The translations under genes and the position numbers were made by a program. From Janthinobacterium sp. TND4EL3 (GTDB taxonomy: Bacteria; Pseudomonadota; Gammaproteobacteria; Burkholderiales; Burkholderiaceae_D), in NCBI RefSeq assembly GCF_900156175.1, contig NZ_FTMV01000007.1:124001-188000 (forward strand): DNA of 64,000 bases, written 5' to 3'. Of the stretch, positions 7,338 to 15,922 are shown one piece after another. The notes beneath the pieces are model-generated. The model made no database searches. It had not been told where the DNA came from and saw only the letters and a list, made by a program, of their open reading frames with translations. Position 1 is the stretch's first letter. Every line of letters starts with the position of its first letter.

Positions 7338-10100
7338 ATGCAAAACACCCTGCTGTTAGTCGACGGTTCCAGTTACCTCTATCGTGCCTTCCATGCGCTG
7401 CCCGACCTGCGCAGCCCGGACGGCTATCCCACGGGCGCCATGCACGGCATGGTCAACATGCTGCGCCGCCTGCGCGCCGACTACCCGGCCGCGTATATCG
7501 CCTGCGTGTTCGATGCCAAAGGTAAAACTTTCCGTGATGACATGTATCCCGAGTACAAGGCCACGCGCGCCTCGATGCCGGACGACCTGCGCCTGCAGAT
7601 CGAACCGATCCACGAAGCCGTGCGCGCCATGGGCTGGCCGATTCTGATGGTCGACGGCGTGGAAGCGGACGACGTGATCGGCACCCTGGCCGTGCAGGCG
7701 GCCGCCGCCGGCATGAACGTGGTGGTGTCGACGGGCGACAAGGACCTGGCGCAGCTGGTCAACAGCCAGGTGACCCTGATCAATACCATGAGCAATGAAA
7801 AGCTCGATGAAGCGGCCGTACTGGCCAAGTTCGGCGTGCCGCCGAACCGCATCATCGATTATCTGTCGCTGATCGGCGATACGGTCGACAACGTGCCGGG
7901 CGTATCGAAATGCGGCCCGAAGACGGCCGTCAAATGGCTGACGCAATACGACAGCCTGGAAGGCATCATGGAAAACGCGGCCAATGTGGGCGGCGCCGTC
8001 GGTGAACACCTGCGCACGGCCCTGCCTTGGCTGCCGCAGGCGCGCGCCTTGATCACCGTCAAGACCGATTGCGATCTGTCCGGCCACATGACGACCATCG
8101 CCGACTCGCTGGTGGCGAAACACGAAGACAAGGAAGCCCTGCTGGCCTTCTTCCAGCGCTACGGCTTCAAGGCCCTGCTGCGCGAACTGGGCGCCACGCC
8201 GCCGCCCATGTCGCCCGTCGGCGCACCGCCTGCCGCCGGCGCGGCCGCCGTCAACACGACGGGCGACATGTTCGCCGATGCCGCGCCAGGCGTCGAGGCC
8301 GAGTATGAAACCGTGCTGACGGACGAACAGCTGGACAAATGGATCGCCCTGATCGACGCGGCTGCCCTGACGGCCGTCGACACGGAAACCACCTCGCTCG
8401 AACCGATGACGGCGCAAATGGTCGGCATTTCCCTCTCGGTGGCCGAGCACGCCGCCTGTTACATCCCGCTGGCCCACGATTACGCGGGCGCGCCGGAACA
8501 GTTGTCGCGCGAACACGTGCTGGCGAAACTGCGTCCGTGGTTGGAAGATGAAAACAAGCCCAAGCTGGGCCAGAACCTGAAATATGACAGCCATATCTTC
8601 GCCAACCATGGCGTGACCCTGCGCGGCATCGCCCACGACACCCTGCTCGAATCGTATGTGTTCGAATCGCACAAGAAACACGACATGGACAGCCTGGCCC
8701 TGCGCCACCTGAACTACACGACCATCCCGTTCGAGGACGTGTGCGGCAAGGGCGCCAAGCAGATCACCTTCAACCAGGTCGAGGTGGAGCAGGCGGCGAA
8801 GTACGCGGCCGAGGATGCGGACGTGACCTTGCGTTTGCACAATGCCATGTGGGGCAATGTGGCGAACGATGAAAAGCTCACGTTCATCTATGAAAAGATC
8901 GAAATGCCGACGGCCGTGGTCTTGCAAAAGATCGAGCGCAACGGCGTGCTGATCGATGACGAATTGCTCAACATCCAGTCGGCCGAGCTGGCCGTGAAGA
9001 TCCTGGAACTGGAAAAGAAGGCGTATGAGCTGGCCGAGCAGCCGTTCAACCTGGGTTCGCCCAAGCAGATCGGCGAAATCTTTTTCGAGAAATTGAAGCT
9101 GCCGGTGGTCAAGAAAACCCCGACGGGCGCACCGTCGACGGATGAGGAAGTGCTGCAAAAGCTGGCCGAGGATTATCCGCTGCCGAAAGTGCTGCTGGAA
9201 TACCGCGGCATGGCCAAGCTGAAATCGACCTACACGGACAAATTGCCGAAGATGATCAACGTCACCACGGGCCGCGTGCATACGAACTATGCGCAAGCCG
9301 TGGCCGTGACGGGACGGCTGGCGTCGAACGACCCGAACCTCCAGAATATTCCCATCCGCAGCGCGGAAGGCCGCCGCATCCGCGAAGCGTTCATTGCGCC
9401 GCCGGGCAGCCACATCGTGTCGGCCGACTATTCGCAGATCGAATTGCGCATCATGGCGCATATCTCGGGCGACGAAGCCATGCTGCGCGCGTTTGCCGAC
9501 GGCATCGACATCCACCGCGCCACGGCCGCCGAGATCTTTGGCGTGCCGGCCGCGGAAGTGCAGAGCGAACAGCGCCGCTACGCCAAGGTGATCAACTTCG
9601 GTTTGATCTACGGCATGAGCGCCTTCGGCCTGGCCGGTAACCTGGGCGTGGACCGCGCGGCCGCGCAAAGCTATATCGACCGCTATTTCGCCCGTTTCTC
9701 GGGCGTAAAACAGTACATGGAAGACACGCGCCAGCAAGCGAAGGCGCGCGGCTACGTGGAAACCGTGTTCGGCCGCCGCTTGTGGTTGCCGGAAATCAAT
9801 TCGCCGAACGGCCCGCGCCGCCAGGGCGCGGAACGGGCGGCCATCAACGCGCCGATGCAGGGCACGGCCGCCGACCTGATCAAGCTGGCCATGATCGCCG
9901 TGCAAGGATGGCTGGAAACGGACGGCTTGCAAACGAAGATGATCATGCAGGTGCACGATGAACTGGTGCTGGAAGTGCCGGAGGCCGAGCTGGAACTGGT
10001 CAAGCGCAAGCTGCCGGAACTGATGGCAGGCGTGGCCGCGCTGAAAGTGCCGTTGACGGCCGAGGTGGGCGTCGGCAAGAACTGGGACGAAGCGCACTAA
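7338..10100 (+). CDS. polA: DNA polymerase I
   Basis: A 920-residue replication and repair polymerase with all three activities. The ATG at 7338 (MQNTLLLVDGSSYLYRAFHA) is chosen over an upstream frame because it gives the canonical N terminus. Residues 1-300 are the 5' nuclease domain (VDGVEADDVIGTLA, STGDKDLAQLV, GDTVDNVPGV). Residues ~320-510 form the 3'-5' exonuclease, with the active-site VDTETTSLEP near 348, so proofreading appears intact. The polymerase domain carries motif A (SADYSQIELRIMAH, ~694), motif B (RRYAKVINFGLIYGMSAFGL) and motif C (QVHDELVLEVPE, ~870). The length matches E. coli Pol I (928). Confidence 0.96.
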   Translation: MQNTLLLVDGSSYLYRAFHALPDLRSPDGYPTGAMHGMVNMLRRLRADYPAAYIACVFDAKGKTFRDDMYPEYKATRASMPDDLRLQIEPIHEAVRAMGWPILMVDGVEADDVIGTLAVQAAAAGMNVVVSTGDKDLAQLVNSQVTLINTMSNEKLDEAAVLAKFGVPPNRIIDYLSLIGDTVDNVPGVSKCGPKTAVKWLTQYDSLEGIMENAANVGGAVGEHLRTALPWLPQARALITVKTDCDLSGHMTTIADSLVAKHEDKEALLAFFQRYGFKALLRELGATPPPMSPVGAPPAAGAAAVNTTGDMFADAAPGVEAEYETVLTDEQLDKWIALIDAAALTAVDTETTSLEPMTAQMVGISLSVAEHAACYIPLAHDYAGAPEQLSREHVLAKLRPWLEDENKPKLGQNLKYDSHIFANHGVTLRGIAHDTLLESYVFESHKKHDMDSLALRHLNYTTIPFEDVCGKGAKQITFNQVEVEQAAKYAAEDADVTLRLHNAMWGNVANDEKLTFIYEKIEMPTAVVLQKIERNGVLIDDELLNIQSAELAVKILELEKKAYELAEQPFNLGSPKQIGEIFFEKLKLPVVKKTPTGAPSTDEEVLQKLAEDYPLPKVLLEYRGMAKLKSTYTDKLPKMINVTTGRVHTNYAQAVAVTGRLASNDPNLQNIPIRSAEGRRIREAFIAPPGSHIVSADYSQIELRIMAHISGDEAMLRAFADGIDIHRATAAEIFGVPAAEVQSEQRRYAKVINFGLIYGMSAFGLAGNLGVDRAAAQSYIDRYFARFSGVKQYMEDTRQQAKARGYVETVFGRRLWLPEINSPNGPRRQGAERAAINAPMQGTAADLIKLAMIAVQGWLETDGLQTKMIMQVHDELVLEVPEAELELVKRKLPELMAGVAALKVPLTAEVGVGKNWDEAH

Positions 10101-10130
10101 TTTATAAACCAACATTTTCAGGAGAAGCGC

Positions 10131-11015
10131 ATGAGCGACATGATCACCGATTGTGAAAGTTTGCTGGGCCAGAGCAGCGTGACCGGGCCGGATGGCCGGC
10201 GCGGTTTCCTGAAGGTGGCGCTGGGAGCGGGCTTTGCCGTGGCCGTGCTGCCCGTGGCGGCGCAAAACGTCATCAAGACGGATTCCGCCGGCCTCGTCAC
10301 GGGCACCATGTCCGTGATGGTCGATGGCCAGGCCGTGCCCGTCTATGCGGCCCAGCCGGAGGGCAAGACGGGTTTGCCCGTGGTATTGGTCATTTCGGAA
10401 ATCTTTGGCGTGCATGAACATATCGCCGATATGGCGCGCCGTTTCGCCAAGCAGGGCTATCTGGCGCTGGCGCCCGATCTGTTCGTGCGCCAGGGCGATC
10501 CGACCAAGGTGGCCAGCATCCCGGAATTAATGAAAGGCATCATCGCCAAGACGCCGGACGCGCAGGTGATGGCGGACCTCGACGCGGTTGTTGCGTGGGC
10601 GAAGCAGAACGGGGGCGATACAGGCCGCCTGGGCATCACGGGCTTTTGCTGGGGCGGGCGCATTACCTGGCTGTACGCGGCGCACAATCCGGCCGTCAAG
10701 GCGGGCGTGGCCTGGTATGGCCGCCTCGTGGGCGAAGCGACTGCCTTGCAGCCGAGCAACCCTATCGACATCGCCGCCACCTTGAAAGTGCCCGTGCTGG
10801 GCTTGTATGGCGGCAAGGATACGGGCATCAGCCAGGAATCGATCGGCAAGATGAAAGATGCGCTGGCCAAGGGCGGCAACAAGTCGGAATTCGTCGTCTA
10901 TCCCGATGCGGGCCACGCCTTCAACGCCGATTATCGCCCCAGCTATGTGGCGGCCGATGCGAAAGACGGCTATGCGCGTTGTTTAGCCTGGTTCAAGAGC
11001 CACGGCGTGGCGTGA
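10131..11015 (+). CDS. Tat-exported dienelactone hydrolase family protein
   Basis: A 294-residue alpha/beta hydrolase. Near the N terminus is a twin-arginine signal (GRRGFLKVALGAGFAVAVLPVAA; Arg23-Arg24), so the folded enzyme is probably exported. The dienelactone hydrolase domain starts around residue 56. The catalytic triad is visible: nucleophile Cys173 in GFCWGG, Asp230 in LYGGKD and His262 in AGHAFNADYR. An acidic substrate-site residue lies in VISEIFG (Glu90). The family hydrolyses lactones or esters; the true substrate is unknown. AGGAG lies eight bases before the ATG. It follows polA by only 30 bases but is otherwise unconnected with it. Confidence 0.88.
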   Translation: MSDMITDCESLLGQSSVTGPDGRRGFLKVALGAGFAVAVLPVAAQNVIKTDSAGLVTGTMSVMVDGQAVPVYAAQPEGKTGLPVVLVISEIFGVHEHIADMARRFAKQGYLALAPDLFVRQGDPTKVASIPELMKGIIAKTPDAQVMADLDAVVAWAKQNGGDTGRLGITGFCWGGRITWLYAAHNPAVKAGVAWYGRLVGEATALQPSNPIDIAATLKVPVLGLYGGKDTGISQESIGKMKDALAKGGNKSEFVVYPDAGHAFNADYRPSYVAADAKDGYARCLAWFKSHGVA

Positions 11016-11024
11016 GCCGCAACA

Positions 11025-11106
11025 GAAAATAGCTGTATTTTCCAGAAGTTGCCGCGAGAAGCGTACCGGGCTGTAATATGCCCGGTTCGTGTAAATGCAG
11101 TACAAT
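11025..11106 (+). promoter_or_regulatory. two hairpins and a -10 element upstream of the ZIP transporter
   Basis: The gap 11016-11229 contains an AT-rich hairpin (GAAAATA, GCTG, TATTTTC, near 11025-11042) that may end the hydrolase transcript, an inverted repeat ACCGGGC/GCCCGGT near 11065-11086, and a -10-like TACAAT at 11101-11106. No good -35 is visible. Confidence 0.35.
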
Positions 11107-11256
11107 TGCATCTTCGCAGCGCTACGCCGCCGCCATGCGCGCAAAAAAATTAAATAATAAGCAATAGTCATCAGGCCAGACGCCAGCACAGCGGGCGCCC
11201 GTGACCCGGCGCCATTTTGAGGTAAGAAAATCATCGATCCCGTCCTTTTATCCATT

Positions 11257-12015
11257 TTGCTCGCGACCACGATCGCGGGCGTGTTGAGCATTACCGCGGC
11301 GGCGATCTTTTCGTTTGCATTCCTGTCCAAAGTGGTCGAACGCATGGTCAGCTTGTCCGTCGGCATCATGTTGTCGACGTCCTTGCTGCACGCCTTGCCG
11401 GAAGCGTTCGAGTCCCAGGCAGACCCGCGCAGCCTGTTCGCCACCCTGCTGGCGGGCTTGCTGGCCTTTTTCATGCTGGAAAAATTCGCCATCCTGCGCC
11501 ATTCGCACCACCATGAAGGCGACGGCCACCACCACGCGCACGGCCACGACAAGCACGAAGCGGGCAAGGCCGGCTGGATGATCCTCGTCGGCGACGGCAT
11601 GCACAACTTTACGGACGGCATTTTGATCGCGGCCGCCTTCCTGGCCGACCCGAAGCTGGGCCTGGTCACGGGCCTGGCCATCATCGCGCATGAAATCCCG
11701 CAGGAAATCGGCGATTTTATCGTGCTGCTCAACGCCGGTTTCTCGCGCCTGCGCGCCTATGTGTTCAACTTGTTGTGCAGCATGATGGCGGTGGCGGGCG
11801 GCTTGCTCGGCTATTTCACCCTGGACCGCGCCAGCAATCTGATCCCTTACGTGCTCGTGTTCGCCTCGTCCGGCTTCATCTATATCGCCCTGTCCGACCT
11901 GATGCCGCAGATGCAGCGCCGCGCCACCCTGCGCGAAACCATCCCGCAAGTGCTGTTGATCGCGCTGGGCGTGTGCATCGTGCTGTTCTTGACGCACAAG
12001 CGCCACGGCGGTTGA
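11257..12015 (+). CDS. ZIP-family divalent metal transporter
   Basis: An inner-membrane transporter of the ZIP (SLC39-like) family moving zinc or related divalent metals into the cytosol. Eight hydrophobic segments can be traced. A His-rich cytoplasmic loop (HSHHHEGDGHHHAHGHDKHE) lies between TM3 and TM4. The metal-site helices are DGMHNFTDG (TM4) and AHEIPQEIGD (TM5, the HExPxExGD signature). The coordinate given uses a TTG codon (11257), giving 252 residues, but it has no ribosome-binding site. A strong GAGGTAAG (11219-11226) points instead to a start at 11230, an ATC codon, nine codons upstream, which would restore the whole first helix (IDPVLLSILLATT). See findings. Confidence 0.88.
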   Translation: MLATTIAGVLSITAAAIFSFAFLSKVVERMVSLSVGIMLSTSLLHALPEAFESQADPRSLFATLLAGLLAFFMLEKFAILRHSHHHEGDGHHHAHGHDKHEAGKAGWMILVGDGMHNFTDGILIAAAFLADPKLGLVTGLAIIAHEIPQEIGDFIVLLNAGFSRLRAYVFNLLCSMMAVAGGLLGYFTLDRASNLIPYVLVFASSGFIYIALSDLMPQMQRRATLRETIPQVLLIALGVCIVLFLTHKRHGG

Positions 12016-12046
12016 TACGCCGTTCTGCCGGCGTAATACCATCTAT

Positions 12047-12054
12047 GCTATATT
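12047..12054 (+). promoter_or_regulatory. extended -10 promoter element for the ABC-F leader transcript
   Basis: TGC followed by TATATT (12049-12054) is an extended -10 element. The -35 region is weak. Transcription would start near 12061, 20 bases before the AGGAGG of the leader ORF. An inverted repeat TACGCCG/CGGCGTA (12016-12035) lies just upstream, directly after the ZIP stop codon. Confidence 0.5.
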
Positions 12055-12093
12055 GCCTTTCTGACTAACTTGCACAGAAAGGAGGAAAATATA

Positions 12094-12183
12094 ATGGAAG
12101 AAAACTTGTTGCTCGCCTTGTGGCGCGCACGCTCTTTAAGCGCATTTGCCAGCTCTTGCCCACGTTCTATCGCGCTGCGATAA
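12094..12183 (+). CDS. candidate regulatory leader peptide upstream of the ABC-F gene
   Basis: A 29-codon ORF beginning MEENLLLALWRARSLSAF and ending SIALR-stop. It has the best Shine-Dalgarno sequence in the area (AAAGGAGG at 12078-12085, nine bases before the ATG), whereas the ABC-F gene behind it has a poor one. Its last codons lie within a perfect hairpin, TATCGC-GCT-GCGATA (12168-12182), which includes most of the stop codon. Short leader ORFs of this kind control several antibiotic-resistance ABC-F genes by ribosome stalling; that role here is inference. Confidence 0.55.
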   Translation: MEENLLLALWRARSLSAFASSCPRSIALR

Positions 12184-12291
12184 CCTGGCCAGAGCAAAGT
12201 TACCCTCCCTTACGAGTCCTTTCCTGGTACTCCGTTGTCGTTAGCGCTCCTGTTAACGCGGATGCTTGCATCCCGAACAAAGACAAGAGCC

Positions 12292-14034
12292 ATGACTACC
12301 CTTATTTCTGCACAAGCTTTACAGCTGGATACCCACGACGGTTTCCTCTTCAATGAACTCGCCTTTACCTTGCGCCAGGGCGACCGCATCGGCCTGATCG
12401 GCCACAATGGCTGCGGCAAATCCACCTTGCTGGGCTTGCTCAGCGGCACGCGGGCAGCGACGGCCGGCACCATCCAGCTCGCCCGTGCCTGCCGCTTGCA
12501 GCATGTGGAACAGCATTTGCCGGCCGAACTAGCCAGCCTGAGCCTGTACGACGCCTTGCTGGCGCCCGTGCTGGAGCAGCCCGAGCTGCATTGGCGGGTC
12601 GACAGCCTGCTGGCCGAGCTGGGCTTCGATCTTGATACGGCGCAAGTGCCCGTGCATGCCCTGTCCGGCGGCCAGCACACGCGGCTGCTGCTGGGGCGCG
12701 CCCTGCTGCAGGAGCCGAACGTGCTGCTGCTCGACGAGCCGAGCAATCACCTGGATTTGCCTTCGCTGCTGTGGCTGGAGCAATTCCTGCTGCGCTGGCG
12801 CGGCGCCTTCATCCTCGTCTCGCATGACCAGCGCCTGCTCGACAACGTGGCCACGCGCAGCTGGATCTTGCGCGATAGCCGCCTCTACGATTTCGACTTG
12901 CCCTGCGGTCCCGCGCTGGCGGCCCTGGCCGAGATGGACGTGGCCGCTGCCGCCCGCCACGCGGCCGAACAGAAGGAAATCGACCGCCTGTCCGCCAGCA
13001 GCGCCCGCCTGGCCCTGTGGGGCCGCACCTATGACAATGAAGACCTGGCGCGCAAGGCCAAGACCATGCAGCGGCGCATCGACAAGCTGAAGGATGCGCA
13101 AGCGTTCGTCAGCGACGGCGCACCGTGGCGTTTGACCCTGCGCGGCAAGGCGCTGGCGGCCGACCAGCTGCTGGCGCTGGACGAACTCGATGTGCGCGCC
13201 GTGCCCGCTTCCCCGCTGCTGTTTCACACGGGCCAGGTTTGGCTGAAACCGGGCGACCGGGTTGCCTTGCTGGGTGCCAACGGCAGCGGCAAGTCGTCCT
13301 TGCTGCGCCTGTGCTGGCAGGCGATCCAGGCGCAGGATGAGCGGCCCGACTTGCGCTACCACAAGGCGGCCAATATCGGCTATTACGACCAGTCGCTCCA
13401 GCAGCTGGCCGACGCTGCCGATTTGTCCGACGCCCTGTACCCGTTTGCCGTGCAAAACGAAGCGGCGCGCAGCCAGGTGGCGCGCAGGCAGGCGCTGATT
13501 GCGGCCGGTTTTCCGTATGCGCGCCATGGCCAGACGGTGGCGACGCTGAGCGGCGGCGAGCGGGCGCGGCTGCTGTTCCTGGGGCTGTCGCTGGCCAGCT
13601 ACCATTTACTGCTGCTCGATGAACCGAGCAACCACCTGGACATGCAGGGCAAGGCGGAACTGGGGCAAGCCTTGCGCGGCTTTGACGGCGGCTGTTTATT
13701 GGTGTCGCACGACCGCGATCTGATCGAGACGGCGTGCAACCGCTTTTGGGTGGTGGCCGACGGCCAGCTGGAAGAGTGGCCGGACGCGGCCAGCGCGTAT
13801 GCACGGTTGAGTGCCGAGGATGGGCAAGCGCCGGTGCCGGTGGCAAGGATGGAAAGCGCGCCGCTTGCGCCAGCGCAAACTGATGTAGATCAACAGCTCG
13901 AACGCTTGTGTGAACTGGAGCAATTGCTGGCGGAAGACCTGGCGAGAAAGCCGCGCCACCAGAAGCGGGCCAGCCAGCAGGCGTGGCTGGTGGAACTGGC
14001 GCAGTTGAATCAATCGCTGGGGATAACGTCGTAG
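12292..14034 (+). CDS. ABC-F family ATPase (ribosome-associated, no membrane domain)
   Basis: A 580-residue protein with two ABC domains in one chain and no transmembrane part. Domain 1 has Walker A GHNGCGKS (37-44), signature LSGGQ (124-128) and Walker B LLLDEPSNHLD (~145-155). Domain 2 has GANGSGKS (~328), LSGGE (~420) and LLLDEPSNHLD again. Between them, RKAKTMQRRIDKLKD belongs to the interdomain linker that in ABC-F proteins reaches the ribosomal P/E site. A charged C-terminal extension follows. Both catalytic Glu residues are present. The ATG at 12292 is preferred; an in-frame ATG at 12262 is possible. It probably acts on stalled or antibiotic-bound ribosomes; it is not clearly Uup, YheS or EttA. 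Confidence 0.88.
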   Translation: MTTLISAQALQLDTHDGFLFNELAFTLRQGDRIGLIGHNGCGKSTLLGLLSGTRAATAGTIQLARACRLQHVEQHLPAELASLSLYDALLAPVLEQPELHWRVDSLLAELGFDLDTAQVPVHALSGGQHTRLLLGRALLQEPNVLLLDEPSNHLDLPSLLWLEQFLLRWRGAFILVSHDQRLLDNVATRSWILRDSRLYDFDLPCGPALAALAEMDVAAAARHAAEQKEIDRLSASSARLALWGRTYDNEDLARKAKTMQRRIDKLKDAQAFVSDGAPWRLTLRGKALAADQLLALDELDVRAVPASPLLFHTGQVWLKPGDRVALLGANGSGKSSLLRLCWQAIQAQDERPDLRYHKAANIGYYDQSLQQLADAADLSDALYPFAVQNEAARSQVARRQALIAAGFPYARHGQTVATLSGGERARLLFLGLSLASYHLLLLDEPSNHLDMQGKAELGQALRGFDGGCLLVSHDRDLIETACNRFWVVADGQLEEWPDAASAYARLSAEDGQAPVPVARMESAPLAPAQTDVDQQLERLCELEQLLAEDLARKPRHQKRASQQAWLVELAQLNQSLGITS

Positions 14035-14050
14035 TTATCCACCGGACATG

Positions 14051-14079
14051 AAAAAGCGGACCGAGGTCCGCTTTTTTTT
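14051..14079. terminator. bidirectional rho-independent terminator
   Basis: AAAAAGCGGAC, CGAG, GTCCGC and eight T form a compact hairpin with A and T tracts on both sides. It lies between the ABC-F gene and the convergent sulfurtransferase, whose stop codon overlaps the T tract. Confidence 0.88.
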
Positions 14080-14929
14080 AGTTACCCGTCGCCACAGGCC
14101 GCGCCGTATCCGCGCACCATTCGCTCCACGAACCCGGATACAGGGCCGCGCCAGGCAAGCCGGCCACTTCCAGGGCCAGCAGGTTGTGGCACGCCGTCAC
14201 GCCGGAGCCGCACTGCATGATGGCCGCTTGCGGTGCATCAAACAGGGCGCTGAAATCGCGCCGCAGTTCTTCCGCGCTTTTAAAGCGGCCATCCGCTTGT
14301 AAATTATCCTTGAAGAAACGGTTCTTCGCGCCGGGGATGTGGCCGCCCACGGGGTCGATGGTTTCGTTTTCGCCGCGATAACGGTCGGGCGCGCGTGCGT
14401 CGATGACGGTCAAGGCCTGCGTTTCCAGGTTGGCGACGACGTCCTGCACGCTGGCCGTGCGCACCAGGCTGGCTTTTTCCGTCAGCTTGCCGGCAGGGCG
14501 CGGTGCCACGGGCGTGACCAGCGGCAAACCTTGCGCCTGCCAGGCGGCCAGGCCGCCGTCGAGCACGGCCACATTCGGATGGCCGACCCAGCGCAGCAGC
14601 CACCACAGGCGGGCGGCGAACATGCCGCCCTGACCATCGTAGGCCACCACTTGCGTGTCGTCATCGATGCCCCAGCCGCGCAGGATGGCCAGCAGGGCGT
14701 TGCGGTCTGGCAAGGGATGCCGTCCCGTAAAGTTCGCGCCGCGCGCCGTCTTGGGGCCGGACAGGGCCGTGTCGATGTCGGCGAACTGGGCGTTCTGGAT
14801 ATGCCCGGCGGCAAACGCGTCGCTGCCCGCTGTCGGGTTGAGCAAGTCGTGGCGGCAATCGAGGATGACCCAGCTGCTGTCATGCAGGTGGCTGGCCAGT
14901 TCGCTGGCCTGGATCAAGGTGGTGTACAT
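14078..14929 (-). CDS. sseA: 3-mercaptopyruvate / thiosulfate sulfurtransferase
   Basis: A 283-residue two-domain rhodanese. The N-terminal inactive domain carries ILDCRHDL and GHIQNAQFADID; the C-terminal catalytic domain carries VIDARAPDRYRGENETIDPVGGHIPGA. The active-site loop is CGSGVTA with Cys240 as the sulfur carrier; the GSGVTA form marks mercaptopyruvate sulfurtransferase rather than classical thiosulfate rhodanese. It transfers sulfane sulfur from 3-mercaptopyruvate to thiophilic acceptors in the cytosol. The start ATG at 14929 is preceded by AAAGGAG. The EamA transporter gene lies immediately upstream with a gap of 13 bases, so the two are probably cotranscribed. Confidence 0.92.
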   Translation of the reverse strand: MYTTLIQASELASHLHDSSWVILDCRHDLLNPTAGSDAFAAGHIQNAQFADIDTALSGPKTARGANFTGRHPLPDRNALLAILRGWGIDDDTQVVAYDGQGGMFAARLWWLLRWVGHPNVAVLDGGLAAWQAQGLPLVTPVAPRPAGKLTEKASLVRTASVQDVVANLETQALTVIDARAPDRYRGENETIDPVGGHIPGAKNRFFKDNLQADGRFKSAEELRRDFSALFDAPQAAIMQCGSGVTACHNLLALEVAGLPGAALYPGSWSEWCADTARPVATGN

Positions 14930-14942
14930 CAGGAACGCTCCT

Positions 14943-15866
14943 TTACACTTCGCTGGCGATGGGATCCGTGCGCGCGATGGCGGCGCCACGGGCCGTGTTG
15001 CGGGTATTGTAATAGGTGGCCGCGATACCCGAGGCGAGGATGATGCCGATGCCGGCCCAGCCGTGCCAGTCGAACAGGTCGCCAAAGATCACCACGCCCC
15101 AGAAGCTGGAAAAGACGATGCCTGTGTATTGCAAATTGGCAACAACAAGGGTCTTGCCCAGGCGGTAGGCGCGCGTCATGGCCATCTGCGCCATGGTGGC
15201 GCACAGGCCGATGGCGGCCAGCAAGCCGATGCCGTAGGCGCTCGTGTGCGCATGCCAGACGACGGGGCCGCCGCCAGCGCTGGCCACGTGGCCGATCACG
15301 CCGGCCAGGAAATTGACGACCGAGAAATAGAACACGACCCGGTATTCGGGTTCGCCCAGCAAGCCCAGCTTGCGCACCTGCAAGTAGGCGAGGGCCGACA
15401 GCATGCCGGAAATCAAGGCCGTGATGGCGCCGGCCGCCTGTTCCGTCTCGAACACGGGCTGCAGCAGCAATGTCACGCCGACAAAGCTCATGGCAATGGC
15501 CGCCACCAGCGGCCACTCGACCTGTTGCATGCCTTTCCACCAGCCGCCGGCGAGCAGGATCACGGCGATCCAGATGGGCGCCATGTAATTGAGCGTCATG
15601 GCCGTGGCCAGCGGCAGGATGGCGATGGCATAAAACCACAGCCACAAGGCGATCACGCCGACCACGCCGCGCCACAGATGCTGGCCCGGCATCGTGGTTT
15701 TGAAGCTGCCGCCCTGGTACAGGATCGTGCAGCTCATGACGAGCATGCCGATGATGCCGCGGTACATGACGATTTCCGAGGTCGAATACAGATCCGACGC
15801 CAGTTTCACGCACACGCCCATGATGGCGAACATAAAGCTGGCAAACAGCATCCAAAGTGACTGCAT
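14943..15866 (-). CDS. EamA/DMT-superfamily transporter
   Basis: A 307-residue inner-membrane protein with ten predicted helices arranged as two EamA repeats. The first repeat begins MQSLWMLFASFMFAIMGVCVKLA with the YRGIIGML segment typical of the family; the second begins AAGAITALISGMLSALAYLQVRKLG. The Pro and Gly of NYMAPIWIAV and QYTGIVFSSFWGV are conserved positions. Members export metabolites or amino acids, and the substrate is not predictable. Chosen start 15866, with AGGA upstream; a longer frame to 15950 has no protein character. Confidence 0.85.
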   Translation of the reverse strand: MQSLWMLFASFMFAIMGVCVKLASDLYSTSEIVMYRGIIGMLVMSCTILYQGGSFKTTMPGQHLWRGVVGVIALWLWFYAIAILPLATAMTLNYMAPIWIAVILLAGGWWKGMQQVEWPLVAAIAMSFVGVTLLLQPVFETEQAAGAITALISGMLSALAYLQVRKLGLLGEPEYRVVFYFSVVNFLAGVIGHVASAGGGPVVWHAHTSAYGIGLLAAIGLCATMAQMAMTRAYRLGKTLVVANLQYTGIVFSSFWGVVIFGDLFDWHGWAGIGIILASGIAATYYNTRNTARGAAIARTDPIASEV

Positions 15867-15890
15867 GAGTAAATCCTGACGATGAAAATG

Positions 15891-15916
15891 AAAAAGGGCC
15901 GCGCAATGCGGCCCTT
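15891..15916 (-). terminator. rho-independent terminator of the Rieske oxygenase gene
   Basis: On the minus strand AAGGGCCGC and GCGGCCCTT (nine base pairs, five-base loop) are followed by a short T tract. It lies six bases beyond the oxygenase stop codon and separates it from the transporter gene. Confidence 0.8.
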
Positions 15917-15922
15917 GAGGAA

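Noticed and set aside
12120-12356. 78-codon frame overlapping the ABC-F start as the leader ORF
   Set aside because: It has no ribosome-binding site and runs into the ABC-F coding region in another frame. The ORF at 12094 has a strong Shine-Dalgarno sequence and ends before the ABC-F start.
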